A DNA stretch of 64,000 nt from Boothiomyces macroporosus. Taxonomy: Eukaryota > Chytridiomycota > Chytridiomycetes > Rhizophydiales > Terramycetaceae. The notes under the pieces were generated by a model. It did no database searches. It saw only the letters and a list, made by a program, of their open reading frames with translations, and was not told where the DNA came from. The stretch is taken from NCBI GenBank assembly GCA_027604185.1, contig JADGKB010000054.1, positions 1-64,000 of the forward strand. Direction: 5' to 3'. The position numbers and the translations under genes were made by a program. Position 1 is the stretch's first letter; every line of letters starts with the position of its first letter. Positions 44,171-53,705 of the stretch are shown piece after piece.

Positions 44171-44290
44171 ATAGAATTTGTTTTATTTATGAATTTGATT
44201 TTAATAGTTGTCTATCGACTGTGCTTGAACTCTGCTCGCCTAACAATACACCAGATTCTCGTATTTATTCCTAAGTATCTTAGCCTCTAC

Positions 44291-44361
44291 AATCAGAAAC
44301 CATGAGCTATAAAATACTTCAACCAGAAACCATGAGCTATAAAATACTACAATCAGAAACA
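44291..44361. repeat. 30-bp tandem repeat, 2.4 units
   Basis: Unit AATCAGAAACCATGAGCTAT followed by AAAATACTTC is present at 44291-44320 and 44321-44350 with two mismatches, and begins again for 11 bp. It lies between convergent HSBP1 and SLP1-like genes, in the 3' flanking region of both. Confidence 0.85.
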
Positions 44362-44380
44362 CAGGATTATGATACATAAA

Positions 44381-46104
44381 CTATATTAACTTTTGCTTCT
44401 TCTTTTTCTTTTTTTTCTCTTCATCATCAACCTTCTTTTCAGTAACTTCTTTGATCACATACTCTACTTTTTCTCTTACTTCAGCCTTGTTTACAATCTC
44501 CACTACTGGCTCACGAGTAACTGATCCAAAATAGTATTTACCAAGTACTAGGCAAATGAAAAAGAGGATTTTGTTCCAGAATTGGGTCCACTTCAACTAG
44601 GTTAATATAATGTACTTCTTTGTTTAGAGATTCCATTAAAGCTTGAATCTTGTCCATCTTTTCTTCAATTTCCCTATTCTTTTCATTCAACTTTTCATTC
44701 ATTTGTTTTTCAAACCGGGAAAGCTTTTTAGCTTCTAATTACCTGCTCTTGAAATCTATTTTCACTCAGTGATTTAGAATTTCGTTTGACATTGTACGAT
44801 AGTTCTAGAAAATACAAGTCTAGGTTGGATGTAGTTTGCTCCAATTGATTTAATCGTTTGATTATTTTCGAAAAGATGTTGTTTTGCTTTTCTTTTGGTT
44901 TTTCTTCATTAATGCAGACGTCGTTGAATGGAAGCTCTGGTCGTGCTATCGACTTTACTTCTGGTATAATTATTTCAGTTGTATTGAGTTTATCCAATTC
45001 TTGTTCTAAATCCTGTGCTTGTTCCATCATTGATGTACCATACACTTGTACTGATGTGATTGGACAGTAATACTCGCTTCCATAGTATGAATCAAACTCA
45101 ATTCGTATATACTTTGTCCATAGCACTGGATCATCCAAATTGAATACTTGTCTATCCCGAACATTTTTAGCTTGAAAAGTTCCCAATAACTTCCATTCTG
45201 GTAATTTGGAAGAGCCATACAATTTGAAATCTTTAAACATTGATGAAAAATATTCAAAATTAGCTAATGAAATTGAATTGACAAGGATATTCTGGCAGAG
45301 TTCAATTTCCACATACTTTTGGGCATCACATGGACTAAGCATGTATTCATCTTTGCTATTAAGTAATACTGCTTTTGGATATTTTGCTTCCTTGTTTGAA
45401 CCCAATATCAATGCTCCACAATCAAACGAAGCATAGTTGAACCCAGCCTTCTTTTTAGGGATTTTAATGGTGATATTTTCCTTTTTCTCGTCACTTTTTT
45501 CAGTATTATTCAATAAAACTAAATCTCCAGAATCACTTTCGTCAATAGTGTTTGGAAGATCAGAACTATTGCCTTTGATTACTTCAAGGTATTCTTCATT
45601 AACAATGGGTTCTTCTGAAACTGTAGAATTATCGCTTTCCAGAAACTCTTCAGTATTACTGTTTGCCGTCTCGTCGATTATTGTAGTGGTATTCTCTGTG
45701 ATTTTTACAGGTGGTTCTACTGTGGAGTCTAACTCTTCAGTCGTTTCAATTGTAATATTTTGATCAATTACCTCAACAGCTTCTGTTTCTGGACTGTTGG
45801 TTTCAATTGTTTGTTTTGCTGTTGATTCGCTACCCGCGGGAGTATCGGCTTCAAATGAATCTGTGGGTGCTGGCGGAATAATTTCTTTGACGCTGTATAA
45901 TACTGGAGTCTGAACTACCTCTGCACTTGCAGTAAAGCAAGCGGACGAACACACCTGGTCATTCAGAATACAAGTGCTTTCAAAAATACAGTGATTGTCC
46001 GTTTCAATTATATTGGTATGAGATGCTGTATTTTCTTTGCTACAGACTGGATTAAATGCGTTTTGCGTTGCTAAATAACTTGTAATCAATAAATATATCT
46101 TCAT
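44381..46104 (-). CDS. SLP1: SLP1/SUCO-type SUN-domain protein
   Basis: Three exons (19-nt introns 44724-44742 and 44597-44615) give 561 residues. A signal peptide (MKIYLLITSYLATQNA) is followed by a long Thr/Glu-rich disordered luminal region with NxT sites, and then the SUN-like domain (~240-380): NYASFDCGALILGSNKEAKY, SLANFEYFSSMFKDFKLYGS, WKLLGTFQAKNVRDRQVF, TKYIRIEFDSYYGSEYYCPI. A coiled coil, one membrane helix (WNKILFFICLVLGKYYF) and a lysine-rich C-terminus follow. The mid-SUN position with the helix after it is the layout of SLP1/SUCO, an ER-membrane protein that works with EMP65 in folding soluble ER proteins. This is different from the nuclear-envelope SUN proteins of the LINC complex. 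Confidence 0.88.
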
Positions 46105-46209
46105 TTTGAGGCAAAGAATTTTGGAAAATTTCAGAACTACAGTCAAAGCCACAAATCAGAATTTAACTTTAAGGTTATCCTCAGTATAAATCAACGCTTG
46201 TCAAACACC

Positions 46210-46335
46210 ATGACAGCAGAGAGTACCCAAGTTCGAATCAAGCGAAATCCCAACCACCGCAATAGTAATTCTGGCAGCGTCCAAACCTTCAATAAAACCA
46301 AACTAAAATCTCTAGATATTCAGATTCTCGATTGA
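46210..46335 (+). CDS. Possible 41-residue protein upstream of MNS1
   Basis: ATG 46210 opens a frame MTAESTQVRIKRNPNHRN... ending KSLDIQILD before TGA. It is basic and without hydrophobic segments. Codon use looks protein-like, but I recognise no family and no intron is needed. It could instead be 5' leader of the MNS1 gene, whose start is 57 bp further on. Confidence 0.25.
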   Translation: MTAESTQVRIKRNPNHRNSNSGSVQTFNKTKLKSLDIQILD

Positions 46336-46391
46336 TTGGAATTGGTATCACGAAAAGAGTGACATAATTTTTTCAAAAGTTGAAAATCGAA

Positions 46392-47946
46392 ATGAATCCT
46401 AGTCTACTACACGCAAAGGCTAGACGAGTAGCGTTAGAAAAAAGGGAAATGGAAAGTAGAAAAAGGCAAGATAATCGTCGGGATATTTTAAAGGAGCTTC
46501 ATGACGATACCTTGCTCCTATCCAACATTGCTTCGGACATTAGAGTAGATCATATGCGAAGAACAAGGCAGTATGAAATGCAAAAATTAGAAAGAGATAC
46601 AATTAGAGAACTTTTGGAAGATCAGCAACGCGCCAAACAGATTCAAGAAGAGCTTCGGAAAGAGGAAGAAATGGTGCGGGAAATGGAGCTCTATCATCAA
46701 GAGCAAGTTAAGGAGCAAAAACTTCGACAATCGATCAGGGAAAACAGCTCTGAACTACGAGAACTAGAAAAGAAGCTTAATCATGCCTACATGAACAAAG
46801 AACGAAGTCTTCAAATGAAGGAAAAGGAACTGATGATTGCCAAAAAGAAGGTTAAACTCACTAACACCAGGCAGAAGAGCAAGCCATGTATGCGGTTTGG
46901 AAAGAGCAGGCGGAAATTGCAGAGTTGGAAGAAAAAGAAAGGGAAAAGAAGAACCATGAAAAGGCAATTGAATACCATCAGGCGCTACATCACCAGCTAG
47001 AAGAGAATGAAGAAAAGAAACAAAAGGAATATGAAATATTCTTGAAGGAAAAGGAAATGGTGGACAAGATTGTACAGAAAATCGCTGAAGAAAACGAAAG
47101 GTTATTCAAATTAATGTTAGGGAAGCTGCCTCTAGGCTGGAAAAGCAAGAAGAAACAAAGAAATTCATTGAGCAATTCATGCGTGAACGAGCACAGTGGA
47201 AAGAAGAAGAACGTCGCTTGCAAGAAGAAGAGAATAGAAAAATCGCAGAATTCGCACAGTTGCAAAAAGCAAGAGAGGAAAAAGTAGAAATCAAGAAAAA
47301 GACCATTGCTGCAGGAAAGGATGCAATCTATAACAAATTGGCATCGCAAATTGAACACCAAGAGAAGATGAAAATTGAATTGGAAGACCTTCGCATTGAT
47401 TTGGCTCAAGAAGAACAAGAAGCTCAAGCTAGACGCAAAGAACATGAGATGCTCCAGCAGAGAATTCAGAAAAGATTGGAAACAATTGATGCTTATCAAG
47501 CACAAGTCGCTGATAAAAAGAGACGCATCCAAGAAGAAAGGTTGGAAGAGGACAAGTTCAGAGAAAAAGTACATTATACTAATATAGCTTATGCAAAAAT
47601 TCGCAGAAGATGATCGTATTGAGCAAATGAAACAAGCTGCCCGTCGAATGAAGCAATTAGAACATCGTCGTGCCGTTGATGAATTGGTTAAAGAGCGTAA
47701 ACGAATCCATGAAGCTAACGAAATGGAAAAGAAACGCTTGGAAAATGTAGAGTTGGAGTTAGCAAGATACAGAGCCGAAGTAATAGAGCAAGAACGACAG
47801 AGATTACTCCGCGAACATGCATCCAAACTTGCAGGGTTCTTACCCAAAGTACTTTATTCTAATTTTAGGGTGTTTTGCGCGACAAGAAAGATTTGGATTT
47901 GTTTGACCAAGAGTTTGTAAAGAAATTTGGGGAAACAAAAATATAA
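46392..47946 (+). CDS. MNS1: MNS1, microtubule inner protein of motile cilia
   Basis: Five exons (introns 46851-46870, 47101-47120, 47569-47587, 47849-47868; 19-20 nt) give 491 residues, close to animal MNS1 (495). It is a continuous charged coiled coil of the trichohyalin-plectin homology type. Diagnostic stretches are ENSSELRELEKKLNHAYMNK, EMVDKIVQKIAEENER then EAASRLEKQEETKKFIEQF, and the C-terminal LAGFLPKGVLRDKKDLDLF. Each junction restores this pattern. MNS1 lies inside the doublet A-tubule of flagella, near the outer dynein arm docking complex. It is strong evidence for a motile 9+2 flagellum. Confidence 0.93.
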
Positions 47947-47979
47947 ATTGTACTAGAATATATTTGCTATTTCAGATAA

Positions 47980-49452
47980 CTACAATTTGTACTTTTTTTT
48001 GATTTCATTAATCAAAGCCTTCATTTTTGGCTGGATTAGGTACTACTTACATCTCCTACTTTGGGAAGTGGTCCTTGGGAATGATTTAATTCTGTACTGG
48101 GGAATATCTTGTGGTATCTTCCACATTTCGGAGGGATCCACAAGGTTTTGTTTTTTGCTGTTGGTGCTGGTTGTGCGTCCCCTACATCAACAAGAATTAC
48201 TTTGCCGCTTAGGCTTGATGTTTGATTTATCAAGCTGTTTCTTGAACTCGTATGCCAAGTCGCCATCATCTGCTGCTACATCTAGCAAAAGCATCATATC
48301 TAAAAGTAATGGACGCTTGACACTCAAATCGACCTCAGTATCCACTGAGAGAGCTGGACTAAGGTTTATTTCGAGAATCCAAGTTTTTACATCTGTATCA
48401 ATAATGAAATCAAAGCCGTACAGCTCAAAACAACCTTGTGGTTGTGGAGGTACTTCTTGTGCAACTGGAAGAAGCGTTAGAATTACTAGTGCCTTGATTC
48501 TATGTTAGCATAGGTCACCTTTCCCATATTTTGTCCCAGTCTATATCTCTTCCACTTAAATGTTCCTTTAGCTTAGCAAAGTTCCATTTGCAACCTGGTC
48601 CAACATCATCCTTCTCTTGGTTCAAGGATGGTGAGAGCTTGTTGATTGAGGTATTTGTCAAGTGGGAAAAGACATTCCCCAAATTATTCAAAGAATACGG
48701 CTCCTATTTGTTAGTAGAATGATACAGTGGCAAATCTGGTGAGGCCATCTTGGTAGAGGTAGATTATTAAGGGATTGTAGGATCGAACCAGAACATAACT
48801 TGTCAGTTTGCTCTTACCATCGAACGTCGAATTTATATCCGGATATCAAGAGCGGGTTGTCGATGTATTTTTGCACAACAGCACTTGGTTATATCTGGAT
48901 TACTTGCAGTCATACGCCAGTTCGTGCAGCTCACGGAATACAAATATTCCTCTTCCTCTTGAAAGGTCCGCGGGTTTGCAAATCCAAACAGACTGTAATT
49001 AAGACGTGTTACTTTGTCTCCTTGCTCTTGCTCCTGCTGTATATATCTCATATACTTTTTGAATTCGATTGGAACAGAGAATGAGAGCGGAAAGAAATCG
49101 TAAACTGGTCCATATAGAAACTTCATTGTCCTTAGTAACCTGACTAGGGTATCCTGGCATTAACTATTTCTACTTTTTTGGTTATTATTGAAGTCTTTGG
49201 AAAGTGATTCATTCGCTGAAAATTCTGGCATTCCTCATAGTCAGTCTTTCTAAATCTCGAGCCTGTGTTAATGTATTGAACCTTTCCAGTATAAATTCCA
49301 ATAGCTGGTTTCTCCTTCTTTGTATGGAATCCAACCTGTCAATTAAAATCAAAACTACCGAGACTGTCTAGAACTTGGCGCAACAGTGCAGGAGAAGAAT
49401 CTCCAATTCTGTATACTAGAGGCTTATTAATGTTTCTTTCCTCATACATCAT
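47980..49452 (-). CDS. TTLL-family tubulin glutamylase (TTLL2-like)
   Basis: Eleven exons with ten introns of 19-23 nt (49336-49358, 49263-49281, 49154-49173, 48993-49012, 48884-48903, 48799-48817, 48704-48725, 48500-48518, 48182-48200, 48031-48050) give 423 residues. The conserved TTL core is present: [37 protein letters not shown] (ATP-grasp), [57 protein letters not shown] and EINLSPAL with the metal-binding E-x-N. The C-terminal PKVGD echoes TTLL2/TTLL9. These enzymes add glutamate to axonemal tubulin tails. Many exons are shorter than 100 nt, so the gene is almost invisible to ORF scanning. The start at 49452 is tentative. Confidence 0.9.
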
Positions 49453-49580
49453 TTGTCGCGAATTGAAGTAGTTGGATGTCGGAGATTTTACAATTCAACG
49501 AGGAATCCAGACACATCATCTTACGGCATGAGTAACAAAAATGAATGGAGATATCTAATGATTTCTTTATTGCGAAAAAA

Positions 49581-49994
49581 CTACAATAGTACTAGCAAAC
49601 AGCCTAATGCAGCTATGCCAAAAGATACTTGAGTTCCTGCCGCAGTAGTTTGCGTAGCAATAGTAGATTGGTATCCAACGCTGTTAGTTGGGGTTGACCC
49701 TGAGGCGCTTCCAGCACTTGTTGCAGAGGAAATGGCAGTTGGCACAGCAATACTAGTAGCAACTCCAGTTGGTAGGTTGAATAAGGCAGAGTTGACTGGT
49801 GTGCCTGGGAACACACAGAATCCTCCTGCATTAGGGTCTGATATTTGTGAAGGTGCAAAGACACAGTCTAACCCATTTGGACATTGAATCTTATTTGGCC
49901 CTCCGCATTTAGGAGGAATAACAATGGTATTTTGGCCCAGGTTTTGTGCATTAACAGCTTGAATGGCACCCAAAAGCATCAATCCCAAATTCAT
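49581..49994 (-). CDS. Secreted, probably GPI-anchored CxxxCPxGLxC protein A
   Basis: An intronless protein of 137 residues. The signal peptide MNLGLMLLGAIQAVNA is followed by IPPKCGGPNKIQCPNGLDCV and GGFCVF (four cysteines), then a Ser/Thr/Ala-rich linker and a hydrophobic C-terminus (FGIAALGCLLVLL), as expected for GPI attachment. The four-cysteine pattern C-G-x-C-P-x-G-L-x-C-x-G-x-C recurs in three other proteins nearby. No known domain is recognised. It is probably a cell-surface protein. Confidence 0.72.
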   Translation of the reverse strand: MNLGLMLLGAIQAVNAQNLGQNTIVIPPKCGGPNKIQCPNGLDCVFAPSQISDPNAGGFCVFPGTPVNSALFNLPTGVATSIAVPTAISSATSAGSASGSTPTNSVGYQSTIATQTTAAGTQVSFGIAALGCLLVLL

Positions 49995-50138
49995 TTTTTC
50001 TTAAATTTTGAACTGCGAACCACAAGGATGGCCGTTTTGTACTCAAAAGCTTGTTGAGCTATCAGCAAGGCCAACTAAACTCCGACTTGGGGATTTGTAT
50101 AAATACGCACGGATGTGTTTGAGAATAGACTTTTTGAA

Positions 50139-50858
50139 ATGGAATCAGAGTGGGAAGTCGTTGGAGAAAAGGAAACCGAGGAGCAAGTAGGAGCAACTAA
50201 AGAGTCTACAGGCGAAACTACTCTGCAGGAAGATACTTGTACATCTTTGGAGTGTTATGAACACGGAGCGATAAATAACAGCACCAGACACCCAAACCAA
50301 ACTAAAAGTGAAGCGTATCAACAAGATATTACAATGCGGATAGTTCTAAATGGAAAGGTTTGGTTTCTAATCTTTTTGTTGATGTTTACCCAACCAATAC
50401 TTATTTCTTTAGTCTACACAAACGTTTCGTCACCGCAAACCTCAGCGCAAGTTGATTTTACTGCCCAAGGCGTATATTTAGACTCTTTCTATAGTTTAAA
50501 CAAAGAGCGATGGTTGGCGTTGGAGGAAAAATCTTTGGATTTGTTCAACAAATGCAGGTCAAGTATACCTGATCTATCAAAGCTATCAACTGCAGCCATG
50601 AAATTTTATGGTGGAGTTTCTAGAATGGAACCTTCTGCTGTAGTAACTGTCATGAAGGATTACTGCCACCAAGTTAAAGTACAGTTTCAGAGATTAGTGG
50701 ATAAATGGAGAGATTTCCATAATTGCCTGACAAGAGACGATTGGCTACATCGCATATTTGGTAAAGGAGTGATCACCAAGTTCTTGCTCAGTCTCCGTTT
50801 AGTTTCAAGAGAAAGTGTCTTTGATAAGTTTGGAAGATGCGTCCAAGAGTCATTTTAG
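50139..50858 (+). CDS. Single-pass membrane protein with an LIR-like motif
   Basis: An intronless protein, 239 residues from ATG 50139 (the frame is open to 50115). The N-terminus MESEWEVVGEKETEEQVG contains W-E-V-V flanked by acidic residues, a canonical LC3/Atg8-interacting (LIR/AIM) pattern. About 75 residues of acidic, polar cytoplasmic-type sequence precede one membrane helix (VWFLIFLLMFTQPILISLVY). The ~140-residue helical C-terminal domain has four scattered cysteines (FNKCRSS, MKDYCHQ, FHNCLTR, FGRCVQ). I recognise no family. An organelle-phagy receptor is one hypothesis consistent with an LIR plus membrane anchor. Confidence 0.65.
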   Translation: MESEWEVVGEKETEEQVGATKESTGETTLQEDTCTSLECYEHGAINNSTRHPNQTKSEAYQQDITMRIVLNGKVWFLIFLLMFTQPILISLVYTNVSSPQTSAQVDFTAQGVYLDSFYSLNKERWLALEEKSLDLFNKCRSSIPDLSKLSTAAMKFYGGVSRMEPSAVVTVMKDYCHQVKVQFQRLVDKWRDFHNCLTRDDWLHRIFGKGVITKFLLSLRLVSRESVFDKFGRCVQESF

Positions 50859-50895
50859 GATGATAAAGTATTTATTGCTTTTTATTCTTATTCTT

Positions 50896-51414
50896 CTAAA
50901 TGGCACATGCAGAATTGAATTGAGAAATATCAGCTAGCCGCCAAACTAGATCGCTTCCCGCACATGCGTATAATTCAATTGAATCCGTGGCTGATACTGC
51001 AGCATATACCCCAGTGAAATGTGCAGCCATTTGTTGGATAGACAGTCCTTGTTGGCGCAATTGTGAAAGAGTTTGAAGAGGACCAGCAGCTAATGCGCAA
51101 ACTTGTGTAAAGAAACTACTAGGATCCTTTGCCCCACACACGCCATGTTTTTGCCATTCGTTCGTTTGAAATGTTAAATCATTGTAGCAACTAGCTAGAG
51201 CTACTGGTGCGTTAACATCTCCACCAGCACATTGGGAATTACCAAAATTTCCTACTTCTGGCCATAATCCGTGAACCATAGGAGTTGGTTGGTTATAGTT
51301 GCCCGATCCTCGTCCTGCTTCCAACGCTAGGACACCACAATATGGAGCACCTTGGCAGTCGATGCCACGCTTGTAGATGGAAAGAGCAGAAACAGTAGAA
51401 ATCAAAACTAGCAT
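50896..51414 (-). CDS. Secreted ribonuclease T2
   Basis: An intronless protein of 172 residues from ATG 51414, which begins with a signal peptide (MLVLISTVSALSIYKRG). The two catalytic segments of RNase T2 are present: PMVHGLWPEVG (CAS I, catalytic His) and FQTNEWQKHGVCG (CAS II, with Glu, Lys and His). Paired cysteines (DCQGAPYCG, SCYNDL, VCALAAG, YACAGSD, NSACAI) support disulfides. T2 enzymes cleave single-stranded RNA outside the cell or in vacuoles, for nutrition or host interaction. It is short for the family (usually 220-250). The frame continues upstream to 51543, but that part lacks a signal sequence. Confidence 0.9.
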   Translation of the reverse strand: MLVLISTVSALSIYKRGIDCQGAPYCGVLALEAGRGSGNYNQPTPMVHGLWPEVGNFGNSQCAGGDVNAPVALASCYNDLTFQTNEWQKHGVCGAKDPSSFFTQVCALAAGPLQTLSQLRQQGLSIQQMAAHFTGVYAAVSATDSIELYACAGSDLVWRLADISQFNSACAI

Positions 51415-52052
51415 TATTGAATTTTGTCCATTTCCAGATTTATAGTTTTTTTCTCGCATGCTAGTTATCCGCTCAGGGACACACAAATGAAAGAGCACTG
51501 ACCGGCACAATCCAAAAGATTCAAGCGTTGGATAAAGAGCCAAAATCTTGGCAGAAAACTATGTTGGCAAACCTAGATGGAGTGGGTCCTACAGCATTGG
51601 CCTTTCAAGTGCTAGCAAGTCAGTAGCTATAGTACATTGATCGGTAAAACTCACCAATGGGGCATCGAACCGTAGCTTGCTCATTACCAAAGATGCTGCA
51701 TCTCCATCAAATCGATAGTTTTCATGGTGCATATTTCCATTGAGCTAGTAGTATAATCCATGTTGGAAGTGTAATGCTTCAATTCCAAGAGTAAATATTG
51801 GAGCTTAAGTGACAACCGGATGCGAGTTAAGATATCTGGTACAAGGTATTGTACGCGGCAATTATTGGTGTGCCTGTGATGGCATCAAGACTACTCTTTG
51901 AAGGTGGTTGCATCATCCAGAGTACCTATATTCAACATATATTATATTTAGACATTGCCACGAATATGGATGGATTCCTCATGAGTGACATTCACTTTCT
52001 AAAAAGAAACAGTTTCAGGTAAAAACAAATTGATAATTTATTGTGCAGAAAT
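51415..52052. other. Gap with possible gene relic
   Basis: About 640 bp. On the minus strand short open stretches follow one another with stops between them. One reads SLDAITGTPIIAAYNTLYQI, which recalls the second active-site region of pepsin-like proteases (..DTGTxxIxAxxxxxxxI) but without the catalytic Asp in place. Another reads MHHENYRFDGDAASLVMSKL. I could not join these with 19-23 nt introns, so this may be a decayed gene or chance. Confidence 0.25.
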
Positions 52053-52469
52053 TTAAAGTGCAAATAATACAAGAGCAGCAGCTAGACCTAATCCAACCTT
52101 TTCGGCACCATTTCCAGTTGCGGCGGTAGTAGTAGCAGCAGCTTTGGTAGTTGCTGGTGAAGAAGAGTCAGATGTAGCTGCTGGTGCTGGGTTTTGGGTA
52201 GCTGGAGTTCCAGAATTTCCCTGAGTCATTGGTGCACCAGAAGGCATTGGCATTCCTGATGGCATTGGCATACCAGATGGCATCATTCCAGAAGGCACTG
52301 GCATTCCAGGTCCAGAGATTGCAATGCAAAGTCCAACTGTTCCTTGAGCTGATGAACATGACAATCCAGTTGGACAGCTGTTGTTTGGTCCACACGCTGG
52401 AGGAGCAGCGGTTTTCTGTGGAGCAGGGGAAGCAAGAGCGACAGCAGCAAGAGCAATGAATTTGTACAT
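52053..52469 (-). CDS. Secreted, probably GPI-anchored CxxxCPxGLxC protein B
   Basis: An intronless protein of 138 residues. The signal peptide MYKFIALAAVALASPAP is followed by PPACGPNNSCPTGLSCSSAQ and VGLCIAI (four cysteines). A Met/Pro/Ser repeat then runs as PSGM-MPSGMPMPSGMPM, encoded by near-identical 15-18 bp DNA units around 52230-52310, followed by an Ala/Thr-rich stretch and a hydrophobic tail (VGLGLAAALVLFAL) fitting a GPI signal. Same layout as proteins A and C. The repeats are a likely site of length variation between strains. Confidence 0.72.
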   Translation of the reverse strand: MYKFIALAAVALASPAPQKTAAPPACGPNNSCPTGLSCSSAQGTVGLCIAISGPGMPVPSGMMPSGMPMPSGMPMPSGAPMTQGNSGTPATQNPAPAATSDSSSPATTKAAATTTAATGNGAEKVGLGLAAALVLFAL

Positions 52470-53024
52470 TTTGATGAACTTTGCAAGAATATTCTATTTA
52501 AATAAGCGACCATGGATCGGGAACTAGGGCTTTGAGACATATTTTGCGACGCCTTCTGTTTGACTCTTTTGGTCAAAATTGAAAGGCGTTCAGCCACAAT
52601 TAATACTGCATCAAGCCCCCAACAGAATTCCTTATTGATTAATCTTGTGACTTTTTAAAACAGCATGCCTTATCAAATTACTGGAGAAATAATATCCTAG
52701 CATGGTAATAACGGCGGGAAATTAATGGACAATATTAAGTTGGTGACAAAGAAAATAGTTTGCTTGAATAGTTGAATTTAATAGGTTTTTGTTCAATCTG
52801 GGGAATAGTCAATTCTGCATAATTAGAGTGGCATAAGTGTAGAAAATTCAAGCGGTGTAATATATTATGAGAGGTTGAGGTATTATTTACTTGCTCCATC
52901 ATAGCGAATATCAAGTATAAACACCAGTTTAATTAAATATATATATTTCAAGATAACAGTGTTAAATTGCACGCAACACCACTCTGTACTTTGATACTGG
53001 ATGACTCCTGTTCTATTGACGTAG
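52470..53024. other. Gap between secreted protein genes B and D
   Basis: About 555 bp, very AT-rich, with (TA)n around 52938-52948. I find no further Cys-rich ORF and no RNA gene. It contains the promoter region of gene B, with a minus-strand TATTTAAATA about 25-35 bp upstream of its ATG. Confidence 0.4.
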
Positions 53025-53204
53025 CTATATCACCAAGAGGCCATATGGGATTCCTTGTCCTTCAACACAGATTCCTAGTGTTGCAACACAGATTCCTACA
53101 TTTCCACCATGTGAATTGCATGTGAAACCTGTCGGACAAGGGATATTGGAATTGCAAGTAGCTTGAGCGTAAACAACTGAAAAGAGTAAATGCAACATAT
53201 ACAT
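53025..53204 (-). CDS. Small secreted CxxxCPxGFxC protein D (59 residues)
   Basis: A signal peptide MYMLHLLFSVVYAQA is followed by TCNSNIPCPTGFTCNSHGG and NVGICVATLGICVEGQG. The first part is the same four-cysteine module as in proteins A-C, without the Ser/Thr linker or hydrophobic tail. GIC is followed by a second copy of an 18-bp DNA segment (AACACAGATTCCTA on the plus strand), giving a duplicated GICV. It is short and ends soon after the module, so it may be a secreted soluble member or a truncated copy that lost its anchor. Confidence 0.55.
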   Translation of the reverse strand: MYMLHLLFSVVYAQATCNSNIPCPTGFTCNSHGGNVGICVATLGICVEGQGIPYGLLVI

Positions 53205-53237
53205 GTTTCTTTTTTTAAATATTCTTATCTTTCTTTA

Positions 53238-53615
53238 TTAGAGACACAACAAAATAGCCATCAATGCAACGCTTGCACCGGTATAGAATGCACTATTTGG
53301 CTGTTGAGGAGTAGGATAGGTTGGTGGTGGTCCAGTGGTGGTTGTAGGGAGAGTGGTGGTTGTGTTGGATGAATCAGCCATGGTAGTGGTGCTGTTAGTT
53401 GCAGTTCCATTAGTAAAAGTTCCGTTTGTGGAATCAGTAGGTGCTGGTCTAGCAGTAATAGTGTTTGTTGCAATTTCACTAGGATTCAAACATAGACCAA
53501 TAGTATTTCCACCTGGAACGACGCAGCTTAACCCTTTCGGACACGACTTTTGAGATGAACCTCCACAGGTAGGAATATCAGCAACAACTAGTGAAACTAA
53601 CAATGCAGAAAACAT
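53238..53615 (-). CDS. Secreted, probably GPI-anchored CxxxCPxGLxC protein C
   Basis: An intronless protein of 125 residues. The signal peptide MFSALLVSLVVA is followed by PTCGGSSQKSCPKGLSCVVP and IGLCLNP (four cysteines), then an Asn/Thr-rich linker with many N-x-[ST] sites (NGTFTNGTATNSTTT), a Pro/Thr stretch and a hydrophobic tail (GASVALMAILLCL). It has the same architecture as proteins A and B. A heavily glycosylated surface protein is likely. Confidence 0.72.
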   Translation of the reverse strand: MFSALLVSLVVADIPTCGGSSQKSCPKGLSCVVPGGNTIGLCLNPSEIATNTITARPAPTDSTNGTFTNGTATNSTTTMADSSNTTTTLPTTTTGPPPTYPTPQQPNSAFYTGASVALMAILLCL

Positions 53616-53705
53616 GAATTGAAACGGAAATTCTCATTAACCTTTTTTTAAAGGTCAGGTCCCTTACCGCAAGTTCAACCAGCCTTTCAAATTAGAAAAC
53701 TGTGT

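Noticed and set aside
46990..47847. Long 285-codon minus-strand ORF rich in Ser, Phe and Leu opposite MNS1
   Set aside because: It is the antisense of the Lys/Glu-rich coiled coil; such codons read backwards rarely give stops. MNS1 on the plus strand is confirmed by family and splicing.
48781..48790. GGTTCGATCC on the minus strand resembling a tRNA B box
   Set aside because: It lies in a TTLL exon (codons of VLVRSYN) and no acceptor or anticodon stems surround it.
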